Shown here piece after piece: positions 9,444-18,269 of a DNA stretch of 64,000 nt. The stretch is from Candidatus Scalindua sp. (lineage in GTDB: Bacteria > Planctomycetota > Brocadiia > Brocadiales > Scalinduaceae): contig JAIQZU010000039.1 of the NCBI GenBank assembly GCA_021776915.1, forward strand, positions 25,720-89,719, given 5' to 3'. Under the pieces are notes generated by a model that did no database searches, was not told where the DNA came from, and worked only from the letters and a program-made list of their open reading frames with translations. The translations under genes were made by a program, and so were the position numbers. The first letter of the stretch is position 1. Each line of letters starts with the position of its first letter.

Positions 9444-9875
9444 TTAATTAACAAGTGTTTGCTTATCTGTCAGTTTACTATTATGGTCTAATTTTTTTTC
9501 GCATTCATTTAACCACTTTTCAATCTCATCAATCTTAAATGGTTTCTTGAACATGTGACAGTCAAGGCTCTTAGCATGTTCAATCTCTTCATCTGTCCAT
9601 CTCCCCGACATTACAGCCACGTTTTGAACTTTACACCCCATGCTTTTTTGGTGCTCTATGAATTCCAACCCTGTCATATTCGGCATATCAATATCAGTAA
9701 TGACAATAGTCGTACAAAAATGTCCAACTGGACAGGGACATTCGCTGTCCAAATATACAGAACAAGAAAGAGGTTCAGAAGAGGCGTGGGCTTCATATCC
9801 CCGATTTTTAAATATGTCGTAGATTAAATCCCTTATTACATCCTCGTCGTCAATAACTACAGCTCTTATTCTCAT
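9444..9875 (-). CDS. Single-domain response regulator with Cys-rich insertion
   Basis: A CheY-like receiver of 143 residues starting at ATG 9875. The frame extends upstream to 9917, but the 9875 start follows an AAGGGA Shine-Dalgarno and places the family beta-1 strand (RAVVIDDEDVI) at the N-terminus. The acidic pair DDED, phospho-acceptor Asp in VITDIDMPNMTG, Ser in VMSGR and Lys in FKKPF are all present. Between the first helix and the Asp-bearing strand is an unusual insertion with four cysteines (CSVYLDSECPCPVGHFC) absent from normal receivers; it could bind a metal or be redox-sensitive. There is no output domain, so it must act by protein contact. No partner kinase is adjacent. Confidence 0.88.
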   Translation of the reverse strand: MRIRAVVIDDEDVIRDLIYDIFKNRGYEAHASSEPLSCSVYLDSECPCPVGHFCTTIVITDIDMPNMTGLEFIEHQKSMGCKVQNVAVMSGRWTDEEIEHAKSLDCHMFKKPFKIDEIEKWLNECEKKLDHNSKLTDKQTLVN

Positions 9876-10421
9876 TTTATTTATATTTCCCTTCCACTTA
9901 CGCTCAGCAATTTCCATATAAGGTTCAAGTGATTAGAGCGTATCAATTAATCCTTCCTTGTCGTTTCTTAATAGTTAGTTTCGCAACAAGTTCTATCAAT
10001 ATTAATATAATATGCTTAATTGATACGCATCGCACATGCCAAATACATACTACAATGAACGTTATTTTTAAAACTATACTTAAGTGCTGTTATATTACGA
10101 TGATACGAGAAATAATTCCGGTATGCCATAGGAGGAATAATAAAAGAAAAGATAAGACACTCAGGGTTAAATTATACTATTATTATACAAAGCATTAATC
10201 ATTATTTTCCCGGCTTCATTTAACAGTAAGGACAAAACAGAAATATACTTTGAAAATAATAGGCTATGATCCTTCAGATTTACCACCTGATTACGCATGA
10301 GATGTGAAAGTTAGACATCAGGATACATAGGAATATAACGGGGTTAGTCTCTGATAATTACCAGGGTGTGATTTATCGGATTAATTATGGGAAGTAATTC
10401 CCGCTCAAATCCGTTTTTTGT
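9876..10421. other. Intergenic region with long inverted repeat and a dispersed direct-repeat copy
   Basis: I find no convincing gene here; the 89-codon plus-strand frame from 9929 lacks protein-like composition and a ribosome site. A perfect 13-bp inverted repeat (GCGTATCAATTAA at 9938-9950 and its complement at 10016-10028) encloses 65 bases just upstream of the response regulator gene. A 36-base sequence at about 10271-10307 recurs at about 11260-11295. Confidence 0.6.
10271..10307. repeat. Direct repeat, copy 1 (partner at 11259-11295)
   Basis: The core CACCTGATTACGC and surrounding bases (TCAGATTyACCACC... and TGTGAAAG) occur here and again about 990 bases downstream, so the pair flanks the protease gene. 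The 294-base gap 11085-11378 that holds copy 2 contains no gene that I can see. Confidence 0.6.
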
Positions 10422-11084
10422 TTACCGGACTGAATATTTTAGTGTCATCTGCTCGTTCCCCTGATTAATCTCGACATGTTGCAGAAAAGACATCCCAAGT
10501 AATGGGTCTTCCGGGTATTTGTGCTTCGTGATTATAGCAGGAATGTTTTGAAGCTCAATGCCACCGACACTTACGGTATCAAGCGTTACCTGATAGGCAG
10601 TTTCTATTTTTGTGGCCGTACTAATTTGTATTTCTTTATTACCCGGTTTTATTTTCAATGCACTGGCCTGAACTTTACTCATGGTAACATAGGACGCCCC
10701 TGTGTCGACCAGGAAAGTCACATCTTTGCCGTTGATCCTGCCCTTTACCAGATAGCCACCGCTTCCAGGATCACGTTTTAATGTGATTTCTTCAGCCTCA
10801 GTCAGAATGGAGCCTCTAATGTTACTTTTTTCATATCGGTAACGTTTACCTTCAACCAGGACGACGATCGACTCTACATTTGCAGAGATGAGCTTCACAC
10901 CATCCTTACTCGTCTGCCCCGGTGTGAGTTTTTCCAAGCGTCCGTTGACCCTAATCAATACCTTGCCGTAAAGCATGCCACGGTAATTTATCTTGGGTGC
11001 TGCATAAACATTGGATGCAATGGCCATGCAGACCAATAAAACCAGAAGTGCTGCTTTCGATGTTCTGTATTTACCTATTTCCAT
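10422..11084 (-). CDS. Secreted retropepsin-like aspartyl protease (clan AA, TIGR02281 type)
   Basis: The 220-residue product has an N-terminal signal peptide (hydrophobic ALLVLLVCMAIA, likely cut after VYA near residue 28). A small beta-rich region follows, then a single retropepsin-like domain at about 105-218. The catalytic motif is VDTGAS at residues 126-131, followed by a Gly-rich flap region and the hydrophobic LGMSFL typical of bacterial clan AA proteases. Such proteins are single-domain and must dimerise to form an active site. Location is predicted periplasmic or paryphoplasmic. It stands alone, flanked on both sides by copies of a 36-base direct repeat. Substrate unknown. Confidence 0.85.
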   Translation of the reverse strand: MEIGKYRTSKAALLVLLVCMAIASNVYAAPKINYRGMLYGKVLIRVNGRLEKLTPGQTSKDGVKLISANVESIVVLVEGKRYRYEKSNIRGSILTEAEEITLKRDPGSGGYLVKGRINGKDVTFLVDTGASYVTMSKVQASALKIKPGNKEIQISTATKIETAYQVTLDTVSVGGIELQNIPAIITKHKYPEDPLLGMSFLQHVEINQGNEQMTLKYSVR

Positions 11085-11378
11085 TTGGATACGGCCAATT
11101 GCTTTCTGTTTATTCTAAATAAAGAAAAATAGTTGCCAAAGCTATATCTATAATAATCGGCTAACCTTACTAAAATCTTAGTCAAAATTGTAAAATATCA
11201 TATTATCAAAATTAAAGTGGCATTAATTGGTGGGGAGCAAAGAGAGGAATGTGACATCTCAGATTCACCACCTGATTACGCTTGAATTGTGAAAGGTGTT
11301 ATAATTCAGTCAAAAGAGAATTTGAATACCAGGAGGCACTGTGAGGTTTCTTGGTTTTGGTCATTGATCTCAGTTTGA

Positions 11379-12362
11379 TCACTCTATGCTGCCGGGATTT
11401 GTTTCTTCAGTAACGCTCAGTTTTGTCTCTTGTTCAGGACCCGCACTATTTCTACCTCTTGCCTTTTCAATCAAATCAAGTTTTGTATCATCGTAGTCTG
11501 AATTAGTGATGAGGTCTTCGTGCCGTAGAACGTTAAGTTCACTAAGTTTCTCAGCAATATTTATATTGTGCCTGGTTTTTCTTATATATTCTTCATCCAG
11601 CAGATATGTATAGTTTGTATCAAAACCCAATTTCTCTATACAATGTTCAGAGACAGTGTCTGCAGCATCATCCAATTTTTCTTTAAGAGGCTGTGCGTCG
11701 CCATAAACAATGCCAAGAAAGTCTTCCGTACTCATCCCTATCGCCGTCCTGGCCTCAACAATATCTCTCCAGATGACCGCTCCCTCTAATGCCGTAGTCA
11801 TCTTTACATCGATCTTTAGAGAGGCATACGGATCGAGAAAAACTCCGGGGTCTTTGATGCCATATGATATTATGCCGATTTCAAGTATTGTATCAACGCC
11901 CAGTTCTGTCCCTATCTTTTCATAGTCCCTGGGATCTTTATCTCTTTTCTCCATCAGTTCCCATACGGCACTACTTTTCGTAATGCTTTCCTGTGGTACA
12001 ATATGAAAATATGAACACAATTGAAGCTTTGTATTGAGCTTCTCACATAATAATTCACCAATATTCAGGTCAAATACCATATCGTTAAAGGCCCTGATGT
12101 CTTCTTTCTTAGCAGAATTATAAGCTAATCGCATAAGTAACTGCGGTATAATAGCAGGGCCTAATAATAAAGTAGAAAGCATCTGCTCATCATTTCTGAT
12201 ATTTACGTCCATCTCAGGGTTATCTGCATAATGCAATATCACCATGTCATTTACATACTTGGAATATTCCTTTTTGTATGGTACCTGAGTAATTTCTGTA
12301 GTTTCACAACCAGCAAAAATTATTAAAGATAATACAAAACAGACATAACGCTTCCTTTTCAT
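11379..12362 (-). CDS. Lipoprotein of unknown function
   Basis: The 327-residue product begins with a lipoprotein signal (MKRKRYVCFVLSLIIFAGCETTE, lipobox FAGC, lipidated Cys at residue 19). I do not recognise a domain. A central segment with alternating hydrophobic strands (IGTELGVDTILEIGIISYGI) resembles the envelope proteins that report on curli/CsgG-like or TolB-like assembly lipoproteins, but this is only a resemblance. The last 30 residues are Thr/Glu-rich. It overlaps the upstream PDZ-TPR gene by four bases (ATGA), so the two are translationally coupled and probably act together at the outer membrane. Confidence 0.75.
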   Translation of the reverse strand: MKRKRYVCFVLSLIIFAGCETTEITQVPYKKEYSKYVNDMVILHYADNPEMDVNIRNDEQMLSTLLLGPAIIPQLLMRLAYNSAKKEDIRAFNDMVFDLNIGELLCEKLNTKLQLCSYFHIVPQESITKSSAVWELMEKRDKDPRDYEKIGTELGVDTILEIGIISYGIKDPGVFLDPYASLKIDVKMTTALEGAVIWRDIVEARTAIGMSTEDFLGIVYGDAQPLKEKLDDAADTVSEHCIEKLGFDTNYTYLLDEEYIRKTRHNINIAEKLSELNVLRHEDLITNSDYDDTKLDLIEKARGRNSAGPEQETKLSVTEETNPGSIE

Positions 12363-13195
12363 TGAAGAATTCTAACACTCTTTCTTTTTGATTCTGTAAC
12401 CGTTTCTAAACTGTCAGATTCAATACCACTCAGACTCTTTTCAATTTCCTGAAGATTCGTCAGGATTATGCTTAGATAGTCTTCTTTTTGTGTCTTTTCA
12501 TGGCATCCGGCATAAAAACTGATAGACTTTCTATAATTTATTATGCCTTCTTTTATGTCGCCATTCACCACATGAAGATTACCCAATTCATGGTAGGAAT
12601 TGGCAATCTGGAGAGCGGTATCTATGGATTCAGGTTGATAATGCAGTCCATTTAGAAAATACTTTATGGCTTTATTGTAATTTGCTACCTCTGCTTCAGA
12701 GTCTTCTCTTTCCGGACGTATTAATGACCTGTTACCTTTACCAACCCAGTACTCATATGGTGAATTTGTCAAACCCGGTGGAAGTTCAATTGGTTTCGTT
12801 ATCTTTTCCTTCCAATGCTGAAAGATCGGAATACTATAAATCTTTATGGTTACATCATAACTAACTCCTTCCCTGAGAATCACCAGGGGTATTTCGACTT
12901 TTTTACCCTTCACCTCTCTTGATATTTCTACATAGTCCTCCAATTTTTTTGTTTTCTTACCTTCTATTTCAAGGACTATGTCACCAGCCCTTAATCCTGC
13001 ACCAAAACCGGGACTCCCTGATTTCACATCTACAATCTTTATACCATCTTTCTTTTCAGAAATAATCAATCCGGAGAAAATTCCCTGTGAAAGACATGGA
13101 GAGGTAAAGACACATAATGATATAACAGTTATAAAGAAAATAGTGTATAGTCTTATAATATTTAATATTCCTCTTAATTTCACGCTAAGCCTCAA
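12359..13195 (-). CDS. Secreted PDZ-TPR protein
   Basis: 278 residues: an N-terminal hydrophobic signal or anchor (residues 14-34), a PDZ domain at about 40-115 with the carboxylate-binding GFGAGLRAGDIVLEIEGK segment, then two to three TPR-like helical repeats at about 165-250 (ALQIANSYHELGNLHVVNGDI, INYRKSISFYAG). No trypsin-like protease domain precedes the PDZ, so it is a binding scaffold rather than a DegP. It overlaps the lipoprotein gene downstream by four bases and follows the large VWA gene by 31 bases, placing it in one minus-strand envelope operon. Confidence 0.82.
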   Translation of the reverse strand: MRLSVKLRGILNIIRLYTIFFITVISLCVFTSPCLSQGIFSGLIISEKKDGIKIVDVKSGSPGFGAGLRAGDIVLEIEGKKTKKLEDYVEISREVKGKKVEIPLVILREGVSYDVTIKIYSIPIFQHWKEKITKPIELPPGLTNSPYEYWVGKGNRSLIRPEREDSEAEVANYNKAIKYFLNGLHYQPESIDTALQIANSYHELGNLHVVNGDIKEGIINYRKSISFYAGCHEKTQKEDYLSIILTNLQEIEKSLSGIESDSLETVTESKRKSVRILQ

Positions 13196-13226
13196 AGATT
13201 ATAAATCATTTACAATACGGGTAATA

Positions 13227-15851
13227 TTATACCATCTGTCTATTAAATTTCCTTACTGCAATATCTAAAATAAACAGAATCAGCGCCAGGGGGATTAAAT
13301 AGCCTGCAAAATCTTTGGCAATAATTATCTCCTCTTCTTCAACTGCGATCTCTTCCTTTTCAGGATTATACTTACCGCCTGTAATCTCTGCAATATTTTT
13401 AAGGTACGGAACATTATTGCCTTGAACCGCATATTCAAGTGGCGTTGAAGTTATCTTCTCTGGAACCAGCAACCCTTTTGTCTTTAAATCTATAATCTTT
13501 CCATCCTTTATTCTGGATATCTTTAGATTATAAATGCCGGGATTAATACCTTTCAGTACTGTTGAAAACCTTTTTGGCGCAATCTGCTTTAAAGTTAGTT
13601 TCTGTTCATTATCCGCAGAATCCGGTGTCAACAGGCCGACTTCCAGCTTTGTACCGTCTTCGACTAGAGAGGATGATTCTAATAACAGGGAAATTGCGTT
13701 ATCATCAGTCTTAATCTTTACATCATAATTTGCTTTCGATATATCCCTCATAGACCATCGCACTACCTGGGACCAGAACTTGTTAAACATTGACCAGTTA
13801 ATCCACTTTGACGACCATCGCGCATTGGCGTCCGATGCGTAAACTACCACCTTGCCGAGACCGTACCTCCAGTTCGCCAGGATAGGATCAGTTTTCCCTG
13901 TTATGTTTGTTATCAGTGGAACTTCAACCTTTTCTTTTGCCTCGGTTATTGTGTGCCCTTTGAGCGGGGGAAATTGCTTATCATAAATACCTTTCAGTAT
14001 CTGGCTTTCCTGGTTGATTTCCGGATAAAAATGCTCTTCATGAAAGTCTGATTGTGATACAAAGAATTCCGTATCCTTTACTATTAATCTCGGTAATTTT
14101 ATTATATCAGTTACCTGATAAAATTGTCCTTTTGTCTTCGTTGCTATATCTTGCAGCAGCTTTGTATTAACGAGCCAGGATCCAAGGGCAATGGTCGAAA
14201 CCGTCACATTTGCCTGCTGAAACCGGCTGATTAATTTATTATAGTAATAAAAAACAGACCTTGTGTTTCCATCGGAAAGCAGGATTACATGGTTTACCTT
14301 TGAATTCATTTTCTTGATCTGTTGATAGGCAGAATCCATGGCAGGAAATATATCCGTCCCTCCATCTGCTTTTAACATACTGAGTTTTTTGATAATTTCC
14401 TTCTTTACTTCTTCATTAGGTTTGAGTTCGACGATAGTGTATGGCATAGTGTCAAATGCAATAATACCAAAATTATCATTCTCCTTCAATTGTTTGATTA
14501 ATTCAATCGATGCCTTTTTGGCAAAGAGCATCTTCTTTCCAAGCATGCTTCCTGATTTATCTATTATTAAGATCAGGGAAAGCCTTGTTTTCTTCTCTGT
14601 CTTTGGCGGTTCACCACCTACTATTTTAACCGGCAGGATTTCTTCTATTTTAGTATCCGTGTATCCGCCTTCAGCCGTAATATTAGTGCCACACGTCATT
14701 ACAAATCCGCCACCGTGGTCCTTTACGTATTTTTCTATCAACACCATCTGTTCATCGCTTATATAATCCCTGGAAACATTAGAGAGGATTACGCTATCAT
14801 ATTTAAGATATTCCTCCAGTGTATCAGGTATCTGTCCGGGTTTCTTTATGTCTACAACTATTGTTTTGTCTTCCAGAGCTTCAGGTAAGTACATTTGCTG
14901 GCTTTCGTCTCCATTTATAAACAACAACCTCGTCTTACCTGAAACATTTACAAATGCATTCCTGCTATTATTCTCCTTATCTTTGTCTAGCATGGCGTCT
15001 TCAATGTTTAAATTTGCATTAAATTTCACAAATCCCCTTTCATCGCTCTTGTATTGCGCCTCAAATATACTTATACCGCTTTTAAATTCAGTATCCCACT
15101 CTTTCAAAATGCCGTTTTTTTCATCCAGTCTCAGCTTACCTTTGATTGATCTCTCATTTCTGTTTTCAATTACTACTTTTACTTCAAACATTTCACCTTC
15201 GTTTATTTTTTTAGGACAGATAACCTTCTTTATTAATATTTCGCTCTCTTTTTGAGCTGGAGGGGGAGCTGCGACAAAGAATTTGACATCATTATTAGCT
15301 GCCATTGTAGCAGCCTTTAAGGCATCACCCAGGTTCTGGTTTCCATCCGAAAGAAGGACAACCATTTTTGAAGAATCTTCGGGCATAATGCCCAGTGTAG
15401 CCATTATTCCGCTTGCAATGTCCGTCCTGTCAGAAGTAATGTTTGATTCTGTAATCTTTCTGTGTATATCTTTCAACTCTAAATCGTCAGCGAGTGTTGG
15501 CGTAATCACTCTGGATTCTCCACCAAAGACCACCAACCCCTTCTTGATCTTCTTATCCAACCCATTCCTTACGTCTTTCACATAGTCCCACATCCATTTC
15601 CTGCCTTCCGGAGTAATGCTGTCAGACACGTCCACTAAAAATACTGCACTGATTTCACGTTTCGACTTTTCCTTCATGCTGAATCCCGCCAGCACCAGAA
15701 TGATGAGAAGAAACACAAGAGATCGCAAAAAGGTAGAAAGAAGAATCCTTGAAACCGATAAACGGTTATAACCAAAGATTGCCACTAGCCAGAAAACCGG
15801 CAATGCATACAAAAGCTTTAAATATTCAGGATTTGTAAATATATATTCCAT
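13227..15851 (-). CDS. Large membrane protein with two VWA domains and glutamine-amidotransferase-like fold
   Basis: 874 residues. Two N-terminal membrane helices (about 10-27 and 37-60, BatA-like) are followed by a first VWA domain with an incomplete MIDAS (DVSDS, residues 74-78). A GATase1-like segment comes next (about 320-410), then a second VWA with a full MIDAS (IIDKSGSM, about residue 430), a second GATase-like part ending near WRYGLGKVVVYASDANARWSS, and a C-terminal membrane helix (about 848-866). This matches the planctomycete-type YfbK/BatA proteins of the MoxR-DUF58-VWA system, which are thought to assist metal insertion or complex assembly. The function here is inferred only. It lies upstream of the PDZ-TPR and lipoprotein genes. 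Confidence 0.85.
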   Translation of the reverse strand: MEYIFTNPEYLKLLYALPVFWLVAIFGYNRLSVSRILLSTFLRSLVFLLIILVLAGFSMKEKSKREISAVFLVDVSDSITPEGRKWMWDYVKDVRNGLDKKIKKGLVVFGGESRVITPTLADDLELKDIHRKITESNITSDRTDIASGIMATLGIMPEDSSKMVVLLSDGNQNLGDALKAATMAANNDVKFFVAAPPPAQKESEILIKKVICPKKINEGEMFEVKVVIENRNERSIKGKLRLDEKNGILKEWDTEFKSGISIFEAQYKSDERGFVKFNANLNIEDAMLDKDKENNSRNAFVNVSGKTRLLFINGDESQQMYLPEALEDKTIVVDIKKPGQIPDTLEEYLKYDSVILSNVSRDYISDEQMVLIEKYVKDHGGGFVMTCGTNITAEGGYTDTKIEEILPVKIVGGEPPKTEKKTRLSLILIIDKSGSMLGKKMLFAKKASIELIKQLKENDNFGIIAFDTMPYTIVELKPNEEVKKEIIKKLSMLKADGGTDIFPAMDSAYQQIKKMNSKVNHVILLSDGNTRSVFYYYNKLISRFQQANVTVSTIALGSWLVNTKLLQDIATKTKGQFYQVTDIIKLPRLIVKDTEFFVSQSDFHEEHFYPEINQESQILKGIYDKQFPPLKGHTITEAKEKVEVPLITNITGKTDPILANWRYGLGKVVVYASDANARWSSKWINWSMFNKFWSQVVRWSMRDISKANYDVKIKTDDNAISLLLESSSLVEDGTKLEVGLLTPDSADNEQKLTLKQIAPKRFSTVLKGINPGIYNLKISRIKDGKIIDLKTKGLLVPEKITSTPLEYAVQGNNVPYLKNIAEITGGKYNPEKEEIAVEEEEIIIAKDFAGYLIPLALILFILDIAVRKFNRQMV

Positions 15852-15867
15852 ATTATATTTGTTGGAA

Positions 15868-15984
15868 AAGTGTAAAGTGTCTAAAGTGAGCTAAAGTGCC
15901 TAAAGTTGGAGGAAAATAACGGTTCAAACCGCGTCTATTTCCTAACTTTAGATCACTTCAAACTTTAGTTCACTTTAGGCACTT
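15868..15984. repeat. Inverted repeat of CTAAAGT decamers, copy 1
   Basis: The left arm (about 15868-15906) is a run of CTAAAGT units spaced by three bases. The right arm (about 15944-15984) is its imperfect complement (ACTTTAGTTCACTTTAGGCACTT). A second element of the same design lies at 18010-18144, so the two flank the VWA gene at 16045-17982. The 193-base gap otherwise holds no gene. Confidence 0.75.
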
Positions 15985-16044
15985 GGTTTGGTTGCGGCTT
16001 CTTGTCCTCGGCGTTTTCCAGTCCGGGGAGCCGCTGTATCACGC

Positions 16045-17982
16045 TCAGGCAGTACCGGCTCTTAATCTTTTGTAAAATAGCAGCCATTCAACCAGAAGAA
16101 TAAACGGCACAAGCAAGAGAAGATATTTACCGAATTCTGTTTTCTTGTCTTTTACGAGTGTTACCGCTTCTTTTTCCTCAAATACCAGTTCTGTATCATC
16201 GGTTAACTCCAGCATAATCCTGGATTCCTCTTCATCAAAAAGATTTGTAACAAATCTATTACTGAAACCGGCGCCGGTAATTTTATATTCCCCTATGTAA
16301 TCTATTTTGTTAAACACAAAATGATCCTCAGAGTCGTCTTTGAAATCGTATTTCAGCGTTTCTCCCTGAGGATTTAATATTTCGATATTATCTTTTAAGG
16401 TATAGTGCGGCCTGTACTGCCCGCCGGTTAATACCTTATTATGATCCTCCGCTTCATACGGATTTAACCATTGAATTATATTAAGTGTCAAAATAAGTAT
16501 CCGTAAATCAGCCGATTTTGAAAAATCAAATTCTCCCAGGTCGAAACCCAGTGTTACCACCTTCTTTCCTGCATACTGCCCGGCAAATGCAATAGGAGAA
16601 TCTCCCAGATTGCCGGATACCTTTATTAATGGCGTTGACCAATCCGGAGGTTCCATTGTGAGAGCGCCCGCGATATTTAAATCATCCAGATTAGACAGAT
16701 GCATCATAACAGGATGTGTGTTGTCCCAGTCGAGTATCTTTACATTCAATAAAAGACTGTGTTCGGGGACCAGTAAGTTGCTGAAATCTTTACTTGCTTT
16801 TGCGTCTTCTTCCTGAATACTCAATGCGTACATATTCTGAATAGTATATAGTGCATTTATGTCAGGACTGACTTCAGGGATAAATTCGTGAAAAATAGCA
16901 ACATCATAATCCTTTACAGCTTCCGGTTTATACTCAGATACATTTATCCTGGTCAGTTTAATCCGTTTGGTACCATGCTCTATCTTCTCCAGTTCATCCT
17001 GCAATGTGAAATTGTCTGAAACTAATAATATATTAATAGGTTTTATTTCATTAATTATTGCATAGGCAGTATTATCAACAGCAAGAAAATCATCAGTCTC
17101 AATACCGGCTTTTAAGATTCCGGCAGTACTGAGATTTTTCACACTTAGTGTCTTCTGCTCTTCACCGGCTAATTCCAGTTCTTCCTCCTTTATAATTTCA
17201 TCATTTAGAAAAACAGTCAATTTGATATTTTTGTTCTCACCTGAATAATTCTTGATTGTCACATAAGCCTCACGCTCTGTATAATCTTTAAACATATCCT
17301 GATATACATCCAGTGACGAAATGGCAACATTTGCAGATTTCTCCCCGAATCTGATAAATTTTATATTTCCCGGCTTTTGCCTGGTAAGATTCACCGAAGA
17401 TGGTGACCGGTCAGTCAGCACATACATCTCGCCCCTTTCAACATTTTTCAGGAAGGAGATGCCGAGGCCCACACCTTCGTCCAGATTTGTCCCTGTATCC
17501 TTCGGCTTTAAATCGTTAATTGCCTTGTTTAACTTGTGCTTGTCATCAGTAAAATCAGAGGCAATCCTGGAAGAATAGTCTGCAGAAATAACCATCATCT
17601 TATCCCATTGATTCAACCTGCCAACCATTTCGAGTGCTTGAGTCCTGGCCTGATCAAAACGTGAACCGTTATCTTCAGAAGTTTGCATACTTGCGGAAGA
17701 GTCAAGGACGAGGATGACATTCTTGCCTGATATATTTATTACATTAGACTTGAGGTATGGGTGTGCGAGAAAAAAGACCAGAAGCAGTATCAGGAGTATT
17801 TGCAGTAAGAAAAGCAGATCTATCCTGAATATTCTGCTCCTTACAGCATCCTCTCTTATTGCACTCCAGGGAATGATACTCGGCACTTTAACTACATACT
17901 TCTTTTTACTGAGGAAATATATCAGTACTACAAGTGCAATTAACGCTAAATATCCAAACGCCAGTAAGTTTATGAACCCCAT
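16045..17982 (-). CDS. BatA-like membrane protein with VWA domain
   Basis: 645 residues. Two N-terminal helices (about 8-26 and 55-75) match the BatA N-terminal region. A VWA domain follows (about 88-250) with MIDAS start LVLDSSASM. There is then a beta-rich region (NYSGENKNIKLTVFLND), a GATase-like segment (about 320-480) and a C-terminal membrane helix (KYLLLLVPFILLVEWLLFY). It belongs with the neighbouring 874-residue VWA protein and, 17-20 kb away, the MoxR and DUF58 genes that normally accompany such proteins. The first 14 codons are duplicated at 20301-20349. Confidence 0.86.
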   Translation of the reverse strand: MGFINLLAFGYLALIALVVLIYFLSKKKYVVKVPSIIPWSAIREDAVRSRIFRIDLLFLLQILLILLLVFFLAHPYLKSNVINISGKNVILVLDSSASMQTSEDNGSRFDQARTQALEMVGRLNQWDKMMVISADYSSRIASDFTDDKHKLNKAINDLKPKDTGTNLDEGVGLGISFLKNVERGEMYVLTDRSPSSVNLTRQKPGNIKFIRFGEKSANVAISSLDVYQDMFKDYTEREAYVTIKNYSGENKNIKLTVFLNDEIIKEEELELAGEEQKTLSVKNLSTAGILKAGIETDDFLAVDNTAYAIINEIKPINILLVSDNFTLQDELEKIEHGTKRIKLTRINVSEYKPEAVKDYDVAIFHEFIPEVSPDINALYTIQNMYALSIQEEDAKASKDFSNLLVPEHSLLLNVKILDWDNTHPVMMHLSNLDDLNIAGALTMEPPDWSTPLIKVSGNLGDSPIAFAGQYAGKKVVTLGFDLGEFDFSKSADLRILILTLNIIQWLNPYEAEDHNKVLTGGQYRPHYTLKDNIEILNPQGETLKYDFKDDSEDHFVFNKIDYIGEYKITGAGFSNRFVTNLFDEEESRIMLELTDDTELVFEEKEAVTLVKDKKTEFGKYLLLLVPFILLVEWLLFYKRLRAGTA

Positions 17983-18009
17983 ATAAGATAAGCCTTCGGC
18001 AACTTTGTA

Positions 18010-18144
18010 AAAAGTGCCTAAAGTATAAAGTGAGCTAAAGTGAAGGGGTGCCTACGGCACAATCTATTACAAATATAATTCGCGCTGAAAGCGCCTCCGA
18101 ACCTTTAGGCACTTCAAACTTTAGTTCACTTTAGGCACTTTCAC
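18010..18144. repeat. Inverted repeat of CTAAAGT decamers, copy 2
   Basis: The left arm begins AAAGTGCCTAAAGT and continues TGAGCTAAAGTG. The right arm (about 18102-18144) is the complement, ending TTAGGCACTTTCAC. It is related in sequence and design to the element at 15868-15984 and sits immediately upstream of the VWA gene start. Confidence 0.75.
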
Positions 18145-18147
18145 ATA

Positions 18148-18254
18148 AATATTGAAATTCCTATTGACATAATAACTTAAGGAATATATGTTTACAATAA
18201 TTATTTACCAGACATATGTATTGTAAAACTGCGTTCAGGCAGTCTAATCTATGT
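18148..18254 (+). promoter_or_regulatory. 107-bp duplicated leader with promoter and attI-like end, copy 1
   Basis: This sequence is about 94% identical to 20479-20585. It contains TTGACA (18164-18169) and TATGTT 17 bases later. It ends at a core GTGGGAT (18253-18259), one mismatch from the integron core GTTRRRY. The two copies diverge within one to two bases of the position where integron integrases cut (after the G). I infer a promoter plus degenerate attI-like site driving the ORF at 18270. Confidence 0.55.
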
Positions 18255-18269
18255 GGGATAGAGGTATTT

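Noticed and set aside
9929..10198. 89-codon plus-strand frame
   Set aside because: No ribosome site, composition rich in Ile/Thr/Tyr as expected for random AT-rich DNA, ends at a homopolymer-like AT run.
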